The translations under genes were made by a program, and so were the position numbers. Of a stretch of 64,000 bases of DNA, positions 22,898 to 30,744 are shown piece by piece. Under the pieces are notes generated by a model. It was not told the origin of the DNA. It did no database searches and worked only from the letters and a program-made list of their open reading frames with translations. The stretch lies in contig NZ_CP089924.1 in the NCBI RefSeq assembly GCF_021284765.1, positions 1,010,001-1,074,000 of the forward strand, given 5' to 3'. Origin of the DNA: Lysobacter sp. 5GHs7-4 (GTDB lineage Bacteria > Pseudomonadota > Gammaproteobacteria > Xanthomonadales > Xanthomonadaceae). Position 1 is the stretch's first letter, and each line of letters begins with the position of its first letter.

Positions 22898-23836
22898 CTA
22901 ACTCGGCTTGCAGCCCAGAAGCCAGCCATTGAGTCCTTTGCCGCTTAGGCGGTCGTAGATGCGCACCATGTCGGCGAGTTCGCCATAAGGTATGCGCTCG
23001 CTGTCCTCCCACCCGCTGGTCTCGTCGCTGAAGTTGTACTCCAAGCGATTCTTGAAGCAGTAGCTGGCGAGCTTATAGAGCTTAGTATCGAGAGACTGCT
23101 TGTCTGGATGGTACGTGGTAGACAGGCATGCTTGATGGGGTAGAGACCATCGCGCGTGCACCCATTCATGGAACGCGTCGGCGTCGAGGTCTGCAACGTC
23201 TACCACGCAGTGGCAGTGGACGATGATCTGCGTTCGAGCTGCTTCTTCAGGCTTCTGACGTCGAGCGATTAGCGCACGAATCAGCCTAGCCTTACGGGTG
23301 TCCGACGCCATCGAGTACAGGGTGCCAGTGTCGATAACTTCGATCTCGAACGCCCCCTGCATCCAGAGCTGCGGAAATCGTCGGCGCATCGCCTTAGTCT
23401 CTCCCCGCGCTTGTTCCAGAGCGCGCTTTACCTCGTTCAACCCCGCTACTTCTGCCTTCTGTCCGCGGGTCGCTTCTATCGCGGCTGAGAAGTCCTGGCT
23501 CCGCAGATCGACCACGTCAAAGATGACAGTCAGGTGCCGAAATGCCTTATGCACCCGGTCGTGCCTGTTGCCGTGTCGCTCTTTGACTCGGACAGCGAGG
23601 CGTACACGAAGCGCATCCGCGTAACGGTCTCGGCAGGGTTTGCAGTAGATCGACGAGCAATAGGCTCCCCGACCGCAGTTCTGCATCCGGTCTGCCAGCT
23701 CGTCGCAGCCCGATGCTCGTAGCGCCTGACGGACGACTGTCTTTGTCCGCTTCCCGCCGTGGACGGGGGCGATTCGTTTCAAGTGGGCGAACTGCTCGGC
23801 TCTTGTCGCTTTCAGTTCGGCGAAGCCTTTTGCCAT
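22898..23836 (-). CDS. Rep-like protein (possible HUH replication initiator)
   Basis: A 312-aa protein. It has a Cys-rich N-terminal finger (CGRGAYCSSIYCKPC, residues about 54-68), a central HxH motif in QIIVHCHCVVDV that fits the His-hydrophobic-His metal site of HUH endonucleases, and a downstream LASYCFKNRLEY segment that could carry the catalytic tyrosine. This order is that of rolling-circle Rep proteins. If correct, the element can replicate after excision. The motif spacing is only a partial match, so the call is moderate. Only minus-strand gene of the element. Confidence 0.5.
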   Translation of the reverse strand: MAKGFAELKATRAEQFAHLKRIAPVHGGKRTKTVVRQALRASGCDELADRMQNCGRGAYCSSIYCKPCRDRYADALRVRLAVRVKERHGNRHDRVHKAFRHLTVIFDVVDLRSQDFSAAIEATRGQKAEVAGLNEVKRALEQARGETKAMRRRFPQLWMQGAFEIEVIDTGTLYSMASDTRKARLIRALIARRQKPEEAARTQIIVHCHCVVDVADLDADAFHEWVHARWSLPHQACLSTTYHPDKQSLDTKLYKLASYCFKNRLEYNFSDETSGWEDSERIPYGELADMVRIYDRLSGKGLNGWLLGCKPS

Positions 23837-24055
23837 TGGGTCGGTTCGGTGTGGCTGCTGACTATATATATCGAATGGGCTGCTTGACTGCTGACCGATA
23901 AACGGAACATGCGGCGGAACGGACTTTGGGTGGCTCGGGATCGTCCTGCAGAAACCACTCGAATTAAAGGGGTTCTGTGGGGTCTTGCCGGTCGTTCAGG
24001 TTCGTCCCGGGTCGGGCGCATCAATAGTATTAGAAAAGGAACAGGGGGAAGCCCG

Positions 24056-24253
24056 ATGACAGAGAACGAAGCACTAGAACTAAGCATCATTGAACGAAGG
24101 AGACTGGTGCTGCTGAGCAACCATCCGAGCCACCATCAGGGCATTGACCTGACTGTTGCAGACCGTGAAGGGGTAGAGACCCTGCGAGATTTCATGGCGA
24201 CGCTCCTGCGTGTCGCCGCAACGAGGTATGTCGGCTATGGCGAACAGGGCTGA
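24056..24253 (+). CDS. Small protein of the element (65 aa)
   Basis: A 65-aa ORF with ATG 24056 preceded by GGGGGAA. It begins MTENEALELSIIERRRLVLLS and is rich in charged residues; no family is recognised. Its stop lies inside the start of the next ORF, so the two are coupled. The gap before it (23837-24055) holds an AT-rich TATATATAT stretch that probably serves the divergent Rep-like gene. Confidence 0.55.
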   Translation: MTENEALELSIIERRRLVLLSNHPSHHQGIDLTVADREGVETLRDFMATLLRVAATRYVGYGEQG

Positions 24254-24443
24254 GACAGGAATGCACGCATACCTCCTGCGCGGATCGGCGCAGTTGTTTG
24301 CCGATGCTAGGGCGATGTCAGAGGCGTCTGGTATGTCCATGGCGGCTTTCATAAGAGACGCCGTCTCGCGCGCATTGATCGAAGCCAGTGCGCGCGAGAC
24401 GGACATCGGTACGGATGTCCGTAGTCCGCCATGTCAGAACTAG
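24237..24443 (+). CDS. Ribbon-helix-helix-like small protein
   Basis: A 68-aa ORF starting at ATG 24237, with GAGGT 9 bases upstream. It overlaps the previous ORF by 17 bases. The sequence MHAYLLRGSAQLFADARAMSEASGMSMAAFIRDAVSRALIEA has the strand-helix-helix pattern of CopG/Arc repressors, with the typical SMAAFIRDAV second helix. It may regulate the element. The ribbon-helix-helix call rests on pattern only. Confidence 0.55.
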   Translation: MANRAETGMHAYLLRGSAQLFADARAMSEASGMSMAAFIRDAVSRALIEASARETDIGTDVRSPPCQN

Positions 24444-24464
24444 AAAAGAAGAAGGAGTACGAAG

Positions 24465-24773
24465 ATGAAATATGGTCTTACTTTCGATGCGTGCCTGCGC
24501 ATCGATCCAATTCGCATCTACACACTGCGTGATTCGTGCCGCAAGTGGATCGATTCTCTCCAGATGGAGGGTGAGTTCAGTAGCGCGATTAGCGTCGATG
24601 CTGACAGTGTCGAGAAGGCAATGGCGCTTGCGAAGGACGAGCTTGAACGCTCGGATCTAGAGGTTCCTGGCTTCTCCGGTGAAGTCCGAATCGACAACGT
24701 ACGGTTCACCCGCGTGCTCCAACGCTTCGCCGGAAATTGGGAAGAGGTGTGGTCGTCCGGAGCGATCCAGTGA
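24465..24773 (+). CDS. Unknown protein of the element (102 aa)
   Basis: A 102-aa ORF behind a good ribosome binding site (GAAGGAG). It looks like a mixed alpha/beta soluble protein (MKYGLTFDACLRIDPIRIYTLRDSC...) with two Cys near the N-terminus and a helix rich in Asp/Glu/Lys (VEKAMALAKDELERSDLEV). No family recognised. Its stop overlaps the GTG start of the next ORF. Confidence 0.6.
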   Translation: MKYGLTFDACLRIDPIRIYTLRDSCRKWIDSLQMEGEFSSAISVDADSVEKAMALAKDELERSDLEVPGFSGEVRIDNVRFTRVLQRFAGNWEEVWSSGAIQ

Positions 24774-24973
24774 AGCAACTAGTTCAAGTAACCGTTCCGA
24801 AGACCAAAGCGGAGCTAGTTCGCGCCTTGTCGGATGCCTCCGTTAGACGCCTACGCGTTGACCTGGTGTCGGGGTCCAAGCTGGATGACGCAACTGCAAA
24901 GACTGTCGCTGACTGGCGGCGTGGGAAGGGTCGGGTTCTGGTTGTGGTGCTCGACCTTGGGGCAGAGCAGTGA
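24770..24973 (+). CDS. Unknown small protein, coupled (67 aa)
   Basis: A 67-aa ORF starting at a GTG that overlaps the previous stop (GTGA). Short beta strands (VKQLVQVTVP, RLRVDLVSG, RVLVVVLDLG) alternate with a Lys/Arg-rich helix. No family recognised. The chain of 1-4-base overlaps across these ORFs suggests one co-translated unit. Confidence 0.5.
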   Translation: MKQLVQVTVPKTKAELVRALSDASVRRLRVDLVSGSKLDDATAKTVADWRRGKGRVLVVVLDLGAEQ

Positions 24974-25098
24974 GGACGCGTTGCGTTACCGTGTCCTTCC
25001 GTATCCCTAAGGCACCGGCGGAGGCGCTGCGGATCCGCTCGCCAGAGTGTCCGTCAGTGCAAGCGAGGTCGCGCGGTAGTCGCGAAGTCAGCCCCTAG
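24970..25098 (+). CDS. Candidate micro-ORF ending the chain (42 aa)
   Basis: GTG 24970 overlaps the previous TGA by the same GTGA arrangement and opens a 42-aa frame beginning MRTRCVTVSFRIPKAPAEAL. The start resembles a ribbon-helix-helix strand, but the C-terminus (SRGSREVSP) looks unstructured, so it may be a truncated gene. Position and coupling are the only support. Confidence 0.3.
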   Translation: MRTRCVTVSFRIPKAPAEALRIRSPECPSVQARSRGSREVSP

Positions 25099-25231
25099 CT
25101 CCCTGCGAACAAAGCCTTTCGGCACAGGAGGCGATACATCATACTTCCCGAGGGGGTGGCGCGCAGTTAGTCGAGGCTGGGCGCGATCAAACTATGTACG
25201 GCGCAAAGTTGAGCTGAGAGACAACGACAAA

Positions 25232-27787
25232 ATGACTTCAGAAGAGCTGACCCACCGGTACCCGAACGACGAAGGTCAAAAGGTGGGGGACATGGAGGTG
25301 TTCCAGACTCAGTTAACCACTTTGACGCAGTACGCGAAGCACGGCTTGCTTCCTGATACGGATTACGGTCCATACGCGACACAGAAGTGTGACTCGCTCG
25401 TCATCCGCAGGCAGCCAGTTCTGTCGCCGGTCGTCATTGGCGAGGATAAGGCTACGGGCGGAGTGAATGCTTCGAACTGGAAGAAGCTAGCCAAGAACCT
25501 GTTGCTGAAGAAGTTGATTCCGACGAGGACCGCCATCGGGTATCTGACTGACGGCGCGAGAACGCATTGGATCAATGGCGCGGCAGACGAAGTTGTAGAG
25601 ATTGTCCGCGAAGACGGCAAGCCAATGCCGACAAAAATCGATTTCAACGACGAGGCATTTGGCGCGGAACTTCAGTACATCGTTGATCACTTCGATCCAG
25701 TGACAGGGAAGGTGGCGGCGCCCAGTGCCGCCGATCCACATGCTCTTGCGCAGCAAGTGTGGCAAACAATCTGGCGATTGAAGGCTGATCGTCCAGAAGA
25801 CTGCCTGGCGACGTTTGTCGAGTTGTTCATATTTAAGTTCTTGGATGACCTTGGGCTGCTCAAGAAGGACGACGACGGATTGGATGTGTCGCTCCAGTTT
25901 GTCCTCGGTCTCGACCGGGAAACCTGCTACCGCTACTACTACAAGACGGTTCGACCATTCATCAAACGCCTATTCCCAGCTGGAAGTGATGGGCTGAGCA
26001 TTATCAATGGCATAGTTCTTCAGCCCACCAATCGGGATCACAACTTCATATTTCACGAGCTGCTGAAGAAGTTCGTGAAGTTCGGGTCACTCCGAAACAC
26101 GAGTCCGGAATTTAAGACAAAACTCTACGAGTCGTTTCTACAGGAGAGCGACACGACCACAACCTTTGGGCAGTTTTTTACGCCTAGAAGGGTTGTTTCA
26201 GCCATACACGATATGGCTCAGGTCGAGAAGCTCGCCCACGGCAAGACAATCTGCGATCCGGCTTGCGGAGTAGGTGGCTTCATCCTTGAGCAGATGGCGA
26301 GGGATATCGATTCGCAGTTCGTCATCAAGGGCAACAAGATTAAGCCGACGCACGATTGGTTGGCTTACGACATTGTTCCAAAGACCGCCATCCTCGCCAA
26401 GGCAAATGCGTTAGTGCACTGCGGAGACCTTCTTGCGAATCAACCGGGTCGAGTTGGTTCGTTCGCGAACTGGCTCAATGAGACATTCACCTGTGTCGAG
26501 ACAACTTCTCTTGGTGCGCTGGATAAGCGCCCGGAGAATGAATTTGATCTCGTAGTTACGAATCCACCATTCGTCGTGTCAGGTTCTGCTGACATTGGGA
26601 AGCTGGTAAAGCAAGACTCAAAGAGGAGGAAGTACTTCGATCAGAAGTACAACGGTGTTGAGGGACTATTCCTGCAGATGATCGTCAAGGGTCTAAAGCC
26701 CAATGGCGATGCGTGGGTGTTGCTGCCTGAAACATTCTTCCTTCGAAGTACCGATAAGGTTTTGCGCGATTGGGTTTTCGCGAACTGCAAGATTGATCTC
26801 TTGGCGCTGCTTCCTGAGCGAACGTTCTTCAATACTCCAAAGCGAGTTGTCGTTGCGCACATGAAGAAGCGCCCGAAGGCGCTGAGCGCTGCTGGGCTCG
26901 ACGCTGCGCTCGGAAAGGAGGAGATTCTCCTTTACGCTGTGAGCGAGATTGGAGAAACGCGGGACGCGAGGCGGCTGCTGATTCAAGACAACGACCTCCC
27001 GGAACTGGTCGAGACTTATAAGCGGTTCGCTGCTGGCGTTGCTCCGACAAAAGCATTGGTACGGGCAGTAGCGGTGCCTGCGATCAAGATCAAAGAATCG
27101 CGATCGATCAACATTCGTCACTACTGGGAGAAATCGACTGCGCAAGAGCTTGGGTTGCTCGGCGCAGATGAGGATCCGGTCAAGCTCCGGGAGCAAGTTC
27201 AGCAGAAGATGGATGCGTTGACTGCTGCTGCGCTCGCGTGGAGCACAAGTTCTGTTGCTTCGGCAGCGCCACCTGCGGTTCTTCATGTGAAGAAGATCCG
27301 CCTTGGTGACACAGAGTACTTCCGACTTCGCATTGGCAAGCGTGTCCTGAAGAAGGACATCTACACCAAGCTAACGGGCGTCCCTCTCTACAGTGCAAAC
27401 GTTCGAAAGCCCTTCGGGTATGTGAATGTAGCCAACGCCGGAGACCTGACTCAGGGCGGAGCGCTTTGGAGCATCGACAGTGACTTCGATTGCAAGGGCG
27501 TAGCGCCAGGTGAGGTCTATTCGATTACTGACCATTGCGGGCAAATCGAGCTGGTTGTTGATGGTATCGACCCGAGATACTTTGCCGCGCAAATCAGAAG
27601 CGCCGGAAACGAACTCGGATTCAACCGGGATTACAGACCGTCATTGAATGTAATGGCGGACTTGGAGATTGAACTCCCGATTGATGGCGACGGTAACTTC
27701 GATGCCGCTGCAATGACGGCTTGGGCAGATTACGAAGAAGAGGTGCAGCGGTACCGAGACCATCTGGCGTCGTTGATCAAGGAGTAA
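25232..27787 (+). CDS. Single-chain restriction-modification enzyme (type IIG-like)
   Basis: An 851-aa protein with three parts. Residues 1-110 hold a PD-(D/E)XK-like nuclease signature: Asp54 in KCDSLVI and Glu71-x-Lys73 in VVIGEDKAT. Residues about 170-660 are an HsdM-like N6-adenine methyltransferase: helical FVELFIFKFLDDLGLLK, motif X GQFFTPRRVV (313-322), motif I DPACGVGGF (342-350) and motif IV NPPF (444-447). From about 690 on there is one target-recognition domain like half of an HsdS subunit, ending in a helix (WADYEEEVQRYRDHLASLI). No HsdR or separate HsdS is nearby, so one polypeptide probably cuts and methylates. The IIG label is inference. Confidence 0.8.
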   Translation: MTSEELTHRYPNDEGQKVGDMEVFQTQLTTLTQYAKHGLLPDTDYGPYATQKCDSLVIRRQPVLSPVVIGEDKATGGVNASNWKKLAKNLLLKKLIPTRTAIGYLTDGARTHWINGAADEVVEIVREDGKPMPTKIDFNDEAFGAELQYIVDHFDPVTGKVAAPSAADPHALAQQVWQTIWRLKADRPEDCLATFVELFIFKFLDDLGLLKKDDDGLDVSLQFVLGLDRETCYRYYYKTVRPFIKRLFPAGSDGLSIINGIVLQPTNRDHNFIFHELLKKFVKFGSLRNTSPEFKTKLYESFLQESDTTTTFGQFFTPRRVVSAIHDMAQVEKLAHGKTICDPACGVGGFILEQMARDIDSQFVIKGNKIKPTHDWLAYDIVPKTAILAKANALVHCGDLLANQPGRVGSFANWLNETFTCVETTSLGALDKRPENEFDLVVTNPPFVVSGSADIGKLVKQDSKRRKYFDQKYNGVEGLFLQMIVKGLKPNGDAWVLLPETFFLRSTDKVLRDWVFANCKIDLLALLPERTFFNTPKRVVVAHMKKRPKALSAAGLDAALGKEEILLYAVSEIGETRDARRLLIQDNDLPELVETYKRFAAGVAPTKALVRAVAVPAIKIKESRSINIRHYWEKSTAQELGLLGADEDPVKLREQVQQKMDALTAAALAWSTSSVASAAPPAVLHVKKIRLGDTEYFRLRIGKRVLKKDIYTKLTGVPLYSANVRKPFGYVNVANAGDLTQGGALWSIDSDFDCKGVAPGEVYSITDHCGQIELVVDGIDPRYFAAQIRSAGNELGFNRDYRPSLNVMADLEIELPIDGDGNFDAAAMTAWADYEEEVQRYRDHLASLIKE

Positions 27788-27846
27788 TGCGCACCACTTT
27801 CGTAAACCTCGCTGTAGCGCGCTTTACGGGCTGTAAAAATAAGCGT

Positions 27847-27917
27847 GTAAAGCTTTACTTTTAGCCTGTTCACATTCAAGCTCAACCCTACGGCTGTTCC
27901 ATTTGGAACGGGGGTAG
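27847..27917 (+). promoter_or_regulatory. Control region of the recombinase genes
   Basis: Two palindromes precede the recombinase operon: GTAAAGCTTTAC (27847-27858) and GTTCCATTTGGAAC (27895-27908). The second runs into AACGGGGGTAG (27907-27917), an 11-bp copy of the sequence at the left end of the element (22583-22593). It may be a recombinase-binding site that regulates the recombinase genes; this is inference. Confidence 0.45.
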
Positions 27918-27927
27918 GGGGAGTGAA

Positions 27928-28593
27928 ATGGCGGTCTATGGGTACGCGCGCGTTTCGACGCTGACGCAGGCTAGAGAGGGTGAAAGCCTCGAAGCGCAGA
28001 ACCGGCAAATACAGGCTTACGCCGTCTCCAAGGGCTTGCAGCTGTCCGACGCGGACATCTTTGTTGAGGCTGGCGTAAGCGGTGGAATCGAGTTCCAGCA
28101 GCGCCCCGAGGGCGGGCGGCTCTACAACCTCGTCCAGAAGGGCGACTTGATCATCTTCCCCAAGCTGGACCGGGCATTCCGAAATACGCGGAACGCACTG
28201 AACGTCCTCCATGACCTCAAGGAGCGGGGCGTCCACATCCATTTCATTGACCTGGGTGGGGACGTGACCGGGAATGGCGTCGGCGCCATCGTCTTTACGA
28301 TCCTTTCCGCCTTTGCAACCTTCGAAAAGGAACGCATTGCCACTCGCATCCGCGAGGTGAAGCAGATCAAGAAGGCGCAGGGAAAGTTCACTGGTGGTCG
28401 GCGTGCCTTTGGGTACGAAGTGATCGACCTAGTGAAGGTCCCAAAGCCTGACGAACAAAAGATCATCGCGGAGATGAGGGCTCTTCGTGGAAAGGGAGAG
28501 AGCTATCGCGGCATCGAGAAGTGGCTGAGCGAGAAGAAGAAGCTCAACATCTCGGCAATGGGCATCAGGCACATCCTCAATGAAGCCAACTGA
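27928..28593 (+). CDS. Small serine recombinase
   Basis: A 221-aa resolvase/invertase-type recombinase. The catalytic serine is Ser10 in YGYARVSTLTQ. The N-terminal domain includes FPKLDRAFRNTRN and the long E helix FATFEKERIATRIRE. The tail (GGRRAFGYEVID...YRGIEKWLSEKKKLNISAMGIRHIL) is a short recombinase-type helix-turn-helix in place of the large C-terminal domains. It overlaps the next recombinase by 14 bases. Confidence 0.9.
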   Translation: MAVYGYARVSTLTQAREGESLEAQNRQIQAYAVSKGLQLSDADIFVEAGVSGGIEFQQRPEGGRLYNLVQKGDLIIFPKLDRAFRNTRNALNVLHDLKERGVHIHFIDLGGDVTGNGVGAIVFTILSAFATFEKERIATRIREVKQIKKAQGKFTGGRRAFGYEVIDLVKVPKPDEQKIIAEMRALRGKGESYRGIEKWLSEKKKLNISAMGIRHILNEAN

Positions 28594-30271
28594 GCCGGCT
28601 CCTGTTCTTCACATCTACACCCGCGTCTCAACAACGGCGCAGGAAGAGCAGGGTACGTCCCTAAGTTCGCAAGAGAAGCTTGGGCGCGAGCGTGCCAAGG
28701 CTCTTGGCTTTGACGCCAGACTCTGGAACGAGGGCGGGAAGAGCTCAAACCACGAGGAAATAGCGGGGCGACCTGTACTGCAAGCGCTAGTCAATGAGAT
28801 TGCAAACGGTAGTGCGAAGCACGTATTCGTCTACGACCAGTCGCGTCTGTCCAGAAACGATAACGTCGCATCCGCCATCCGTTATCAGTGCAAGAAGAAC
28901 GGCGTAACCCTCTACACGAAAGACGGTAAGTACGACTTCACGAATGCGTCGGATACCTTCCTGAAGCAAGTGCTAGACGCTATGGCGGAGTTTGACAACG
29001 CCGGAAGAGCGGAGCGCACACGACTCGGGAAATTGCAGCGGGTTAAACAGCACCAGTGGCATGGCGGTCCGCCGCCCTTCGGCTACCGCCTTGAAAGCAA
29101 GAAGCTGGTGGTGGAGAAGGCTGAGGCTGCCAAGGTCAAGGAGATCTATCAGCGGTACGCATCAGGCGAATCGGTGTACGTCATCAAGAAGTACCTCGAC
29201 AAGAGCGGAGTGCTTCCGAGGCGCGGTGGCGCCTGGACCGGCGGGTCCATTCTGAAGATTCTCGAGAACACGCACTACGTCGGCTACTACATCTACCGTG
29301 ACGGTAAGTCCGACGAGCAGCTTCGCGTCGAGTGCATCCCGATCGTTTCGAGTTCGAACTGGCAAGCCGCGCAGGAGAAGCGGAAGACTGTTCTATTGCG
29401 GAAGGGGCAGGTCAACAGGACGAAGCATTTCTACCTGCTACGGGATCTGATGTATTGCGGTTTCTGCAATGCACCACTCGGCGCGCGAACGAAGGCTTCC
29501 AAGAACGAGCACTTCTACTATTGCCCAACGAAAGAGCGTGACTGGAAGAAGGGCATTGAGCCGAAGATCAAGCACTCGAAAAAGGATGGCTGCGGGTTTG
29601 CTCGATCAATGAACATTGATCAGGCGGACAAGCTTGTGTGGGATGTGGTCATCGACATCCACGCCAAGTCGAGCCTGCTGAAGGAAGAGGTTAAGAAGCA
29701 GCTGATTGGCGGCATAGTCTCGCCAGATACGGGCTATGAAGCCACGCAAAAGAAGAACGAGAAGAGCATTAAGTTGGCTGAGAAGGAGCTTCAGCGGGCA
29801 GACGAGGCGATCACCGAGCTGGAGGTCGAGCATAGACTCGGGCGGACGGACGCCAAGCTGTTTCCGCAGATCATGAAGCGATTGCGGGAGCAGCGAATCA
29901 CCATCCAGGCACGCATCGAGACGCTTCGTGAGGGTGCTAGGAACCAAGCCCAGGAGCGGAAGTGGGTCGATTGGGTTAAGGCGTTCGGTGATGAGGTGAA
30001 GCTGAAGTCGAAGATGACACCGGAGGAGCGAAAGGAGTACCTCCGAGGGATGATCGAACGGATCGACGTCAAGTTCCTCGCGGAGACCAAAGAGCACCGG
30101 CTGGAAATCCGCTTCATCAAGCCGATCGTCGGTGACGGGATCGTCCTTCAGAAGCCCAAGGGCTATAGGCTGAGGAAGGGCGCGACGAGTAAGCTCGTAT
30201 CGCTGCCAATGCGGGGTCCGCCCGGAAAACGAGCGACCCCCGTTGGAAACAATTCCGTTACGGTGGAGTGA
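28580..30271 (+). CDS. Large serine recombinase (integrase)
   Basis: A 563-aa large serine integrase. The catalytic serine is Ser17 in IYTRVSTTAQ, with SRLSRNDNVASAIRY in the same domain. A recombinase domain follows (GGPPPFGYRLESKK...YVIKKYLDKSG), then a zinc ribbon (MYCGFCNAPLG ... YYCPTKERD ... GCGF, about residues 290-345) and a coiled coil (about 390-460). Its last residues, SVTVE, and its stop codon are read from the attR core, the same core that ends GlmS. It should catalyse integration and excision; the small recombinase may be a partner. Confidence 0.93.
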   Translation: MKPTEPAPVLHIYTRVSTTAQEEQGTSLSSQEKLGRERAKALGFDARLWNEGGKSSNHEEIAGRPVLQALVNEIANGSAKHVFVYDQSRLSRNDNVASAIRYQCKKNGVTLYTKDGKYDFTNASDTFLKQVLDAMAEFDNAGRAERTRLGKLQRVKQHQWHGGPPPFGYRLESKKLVVEKAEAAKVKEIYQRYASGESVYVIKKYLDKSGVLPRRGGAWTGGSILKILENTHYVGYYIYRDGKSDEQLRVECIPIVSSSNWQAAQEKRKTVLLRKGQVNRTKHFYLLRDLMYCGFCNAPLGARTKASKNEHFYYCPTKERDWKKGIEPKIKHSKKDGCGFARSMNIDQADKLVWDVVIDIHAKSSLLKEEVKKQLIGGIVSPDTGYEATQKKNEKSIKLAEKELQRADEAITELEVEHRLGRTDAKLFPQIMKRLREQRITIQARIETLREGARNQAQERKWVDWVKAFGDEVKLKSKMTPEERKEYLRGMIERIDVKFLAETKEHRLEIRFIKPIVGDGIVLQKPKGYRLRKGATSKLVSLPMRGPPGKRATPVGNNSVTVE

Positions 30272-30285
30272 GGCGAGGGCGCGAC
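30236..30285. mobile_element. attR of the glmS-integrated element
   Basis: The element-derived left arm is 30236-30256 (ACCCCCGTTGGAAAC then AATTCC), the spacer is GTTACGGT (30257-30264), and the right arm (30265-30285) is displaced chromosomal DNA that would restore the glmS stop (GGAGTGA). The core ACGGTGGA is shared with attL. The probable crossover is the AC at 30260-30261. Confidence 0.75.
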
Positions 30286-30292
30286 CGAGCAC

Positions 30293-30682
30293 ATGGAACG
30301 CCCACTGGATATCGAGGCTTGGGCGACCGCATACATTGCGGTCCATGAGGTTGGCGCACACCTAGACGAAACACATCCGGATTTTCTGGCGGCCTACTAT
30401 TTCTTGGATGCGCTCGCTGGCCCGAGGGTCGAGGAGTGCTGGCAGGGCATTGTGGCTGTCGTCAACAAACGCCCGTCGGATCTTGTCTTGGGCATGCTCG
30501 CGGCGGGCCCGATGGAAGATCTCCTGATGCATGCGGGCAGCGAATTCATCGGGCGCATCGAACTGGAGGCTGGCCGGAATCCGGATTTCCGTCGCATGCT
30601 TCAGGGCGTTTGGGAGAGCGGCGCGCCTGAGGTCTGGGCGAGATTCGAGAGGGCGCGTAGCCCATCTGCGCGTGGCCAGTAG
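30293..30682 (+). CDS. Cassette 1: DUF6869-like protein
   Basis: A 129-aa acidic soluble protein, first gene after attR. The block LAAGPMEDLLMHAGSEFIGRIELEAGRNPDFRRML followed by GVWESGAPEVWARFERAR is shared, at roughly half identity by eye, with cassette 5 (31820). I believe the family is DUF6869, of unknown function. It is richer in G+C than the other cassettes and its attC is decayed, so it may be the oldest one, now fixed. Confidence 0.75.
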   Translation: MERPLDIEAWATAYIAVHEVGAHLDETHPDFLAAYYFLDALAGPRVEECWQGIVAVVNKRPSDLVLGMLAAGPMEDLLMHAGSEFIGRIELEAGRNPDFRRMLQGVWESGAPEVWARFERARSPSARGQ

Positions 30683-30685
30683 AAG

Positions 30686-30743
30686 TGGCTGAAAGCGAAG
30701 CAGCTTCGCGTTTTTCTAGTGCGACTTAGCTTAGACGCGTTCC
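30686..30743 (+). repeat. attC 1 (degenerate)
   Basis: AAGCGAAGCAGCTTCGCG followed by GCGACTTAGCTTAGACGCGTT aligns with the centre and right half of the normal attC, but both outer core sites are lost. A 6-bp hairpin and TTTTT (30695-30715) also make it look like a terminator. Confidence 0.5.
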
Positions 30744-30744
30744 C

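Larger units (their letters stand above)
22567..30260. mobile_element. 7.7-kb serine-recombinase integrative element in the glmS 3' end
   Basis: The element runs from the glmS stop region to a second copy of the same core (attR) at the end of the large recombinase gene. It is bounded by 15-bp perfect inverted repeats. Its cargo is a small DNA-binding candidate, a Rep-like protein, five short overlapping ORFs, a single-chain restriction-modification enzyme and two overlapping serine recombinases. Base composition is clearly lower in G+C than glmS or atp genes. The Tn7 transposition genes tnsABCD are absent, so the shared glmS target is reached by a different mechanism. Confidence 0.8.

Noticed and set aside
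25232..27787. Type I restriction system
   Set aside because: The methyltransferase is HsdM-like, but there is no HsdR translocase and no separate HsdS; a nuclease motif and one recognition domain are fused to it.
22567..30285. Tn7-like transposon at glmS
   Set aside because: No tnsA, B, C or D-like gene is encoded. Insertion is in the stop region itself and not about 25 bp downstream, and the ends form a serine-integrase att site.
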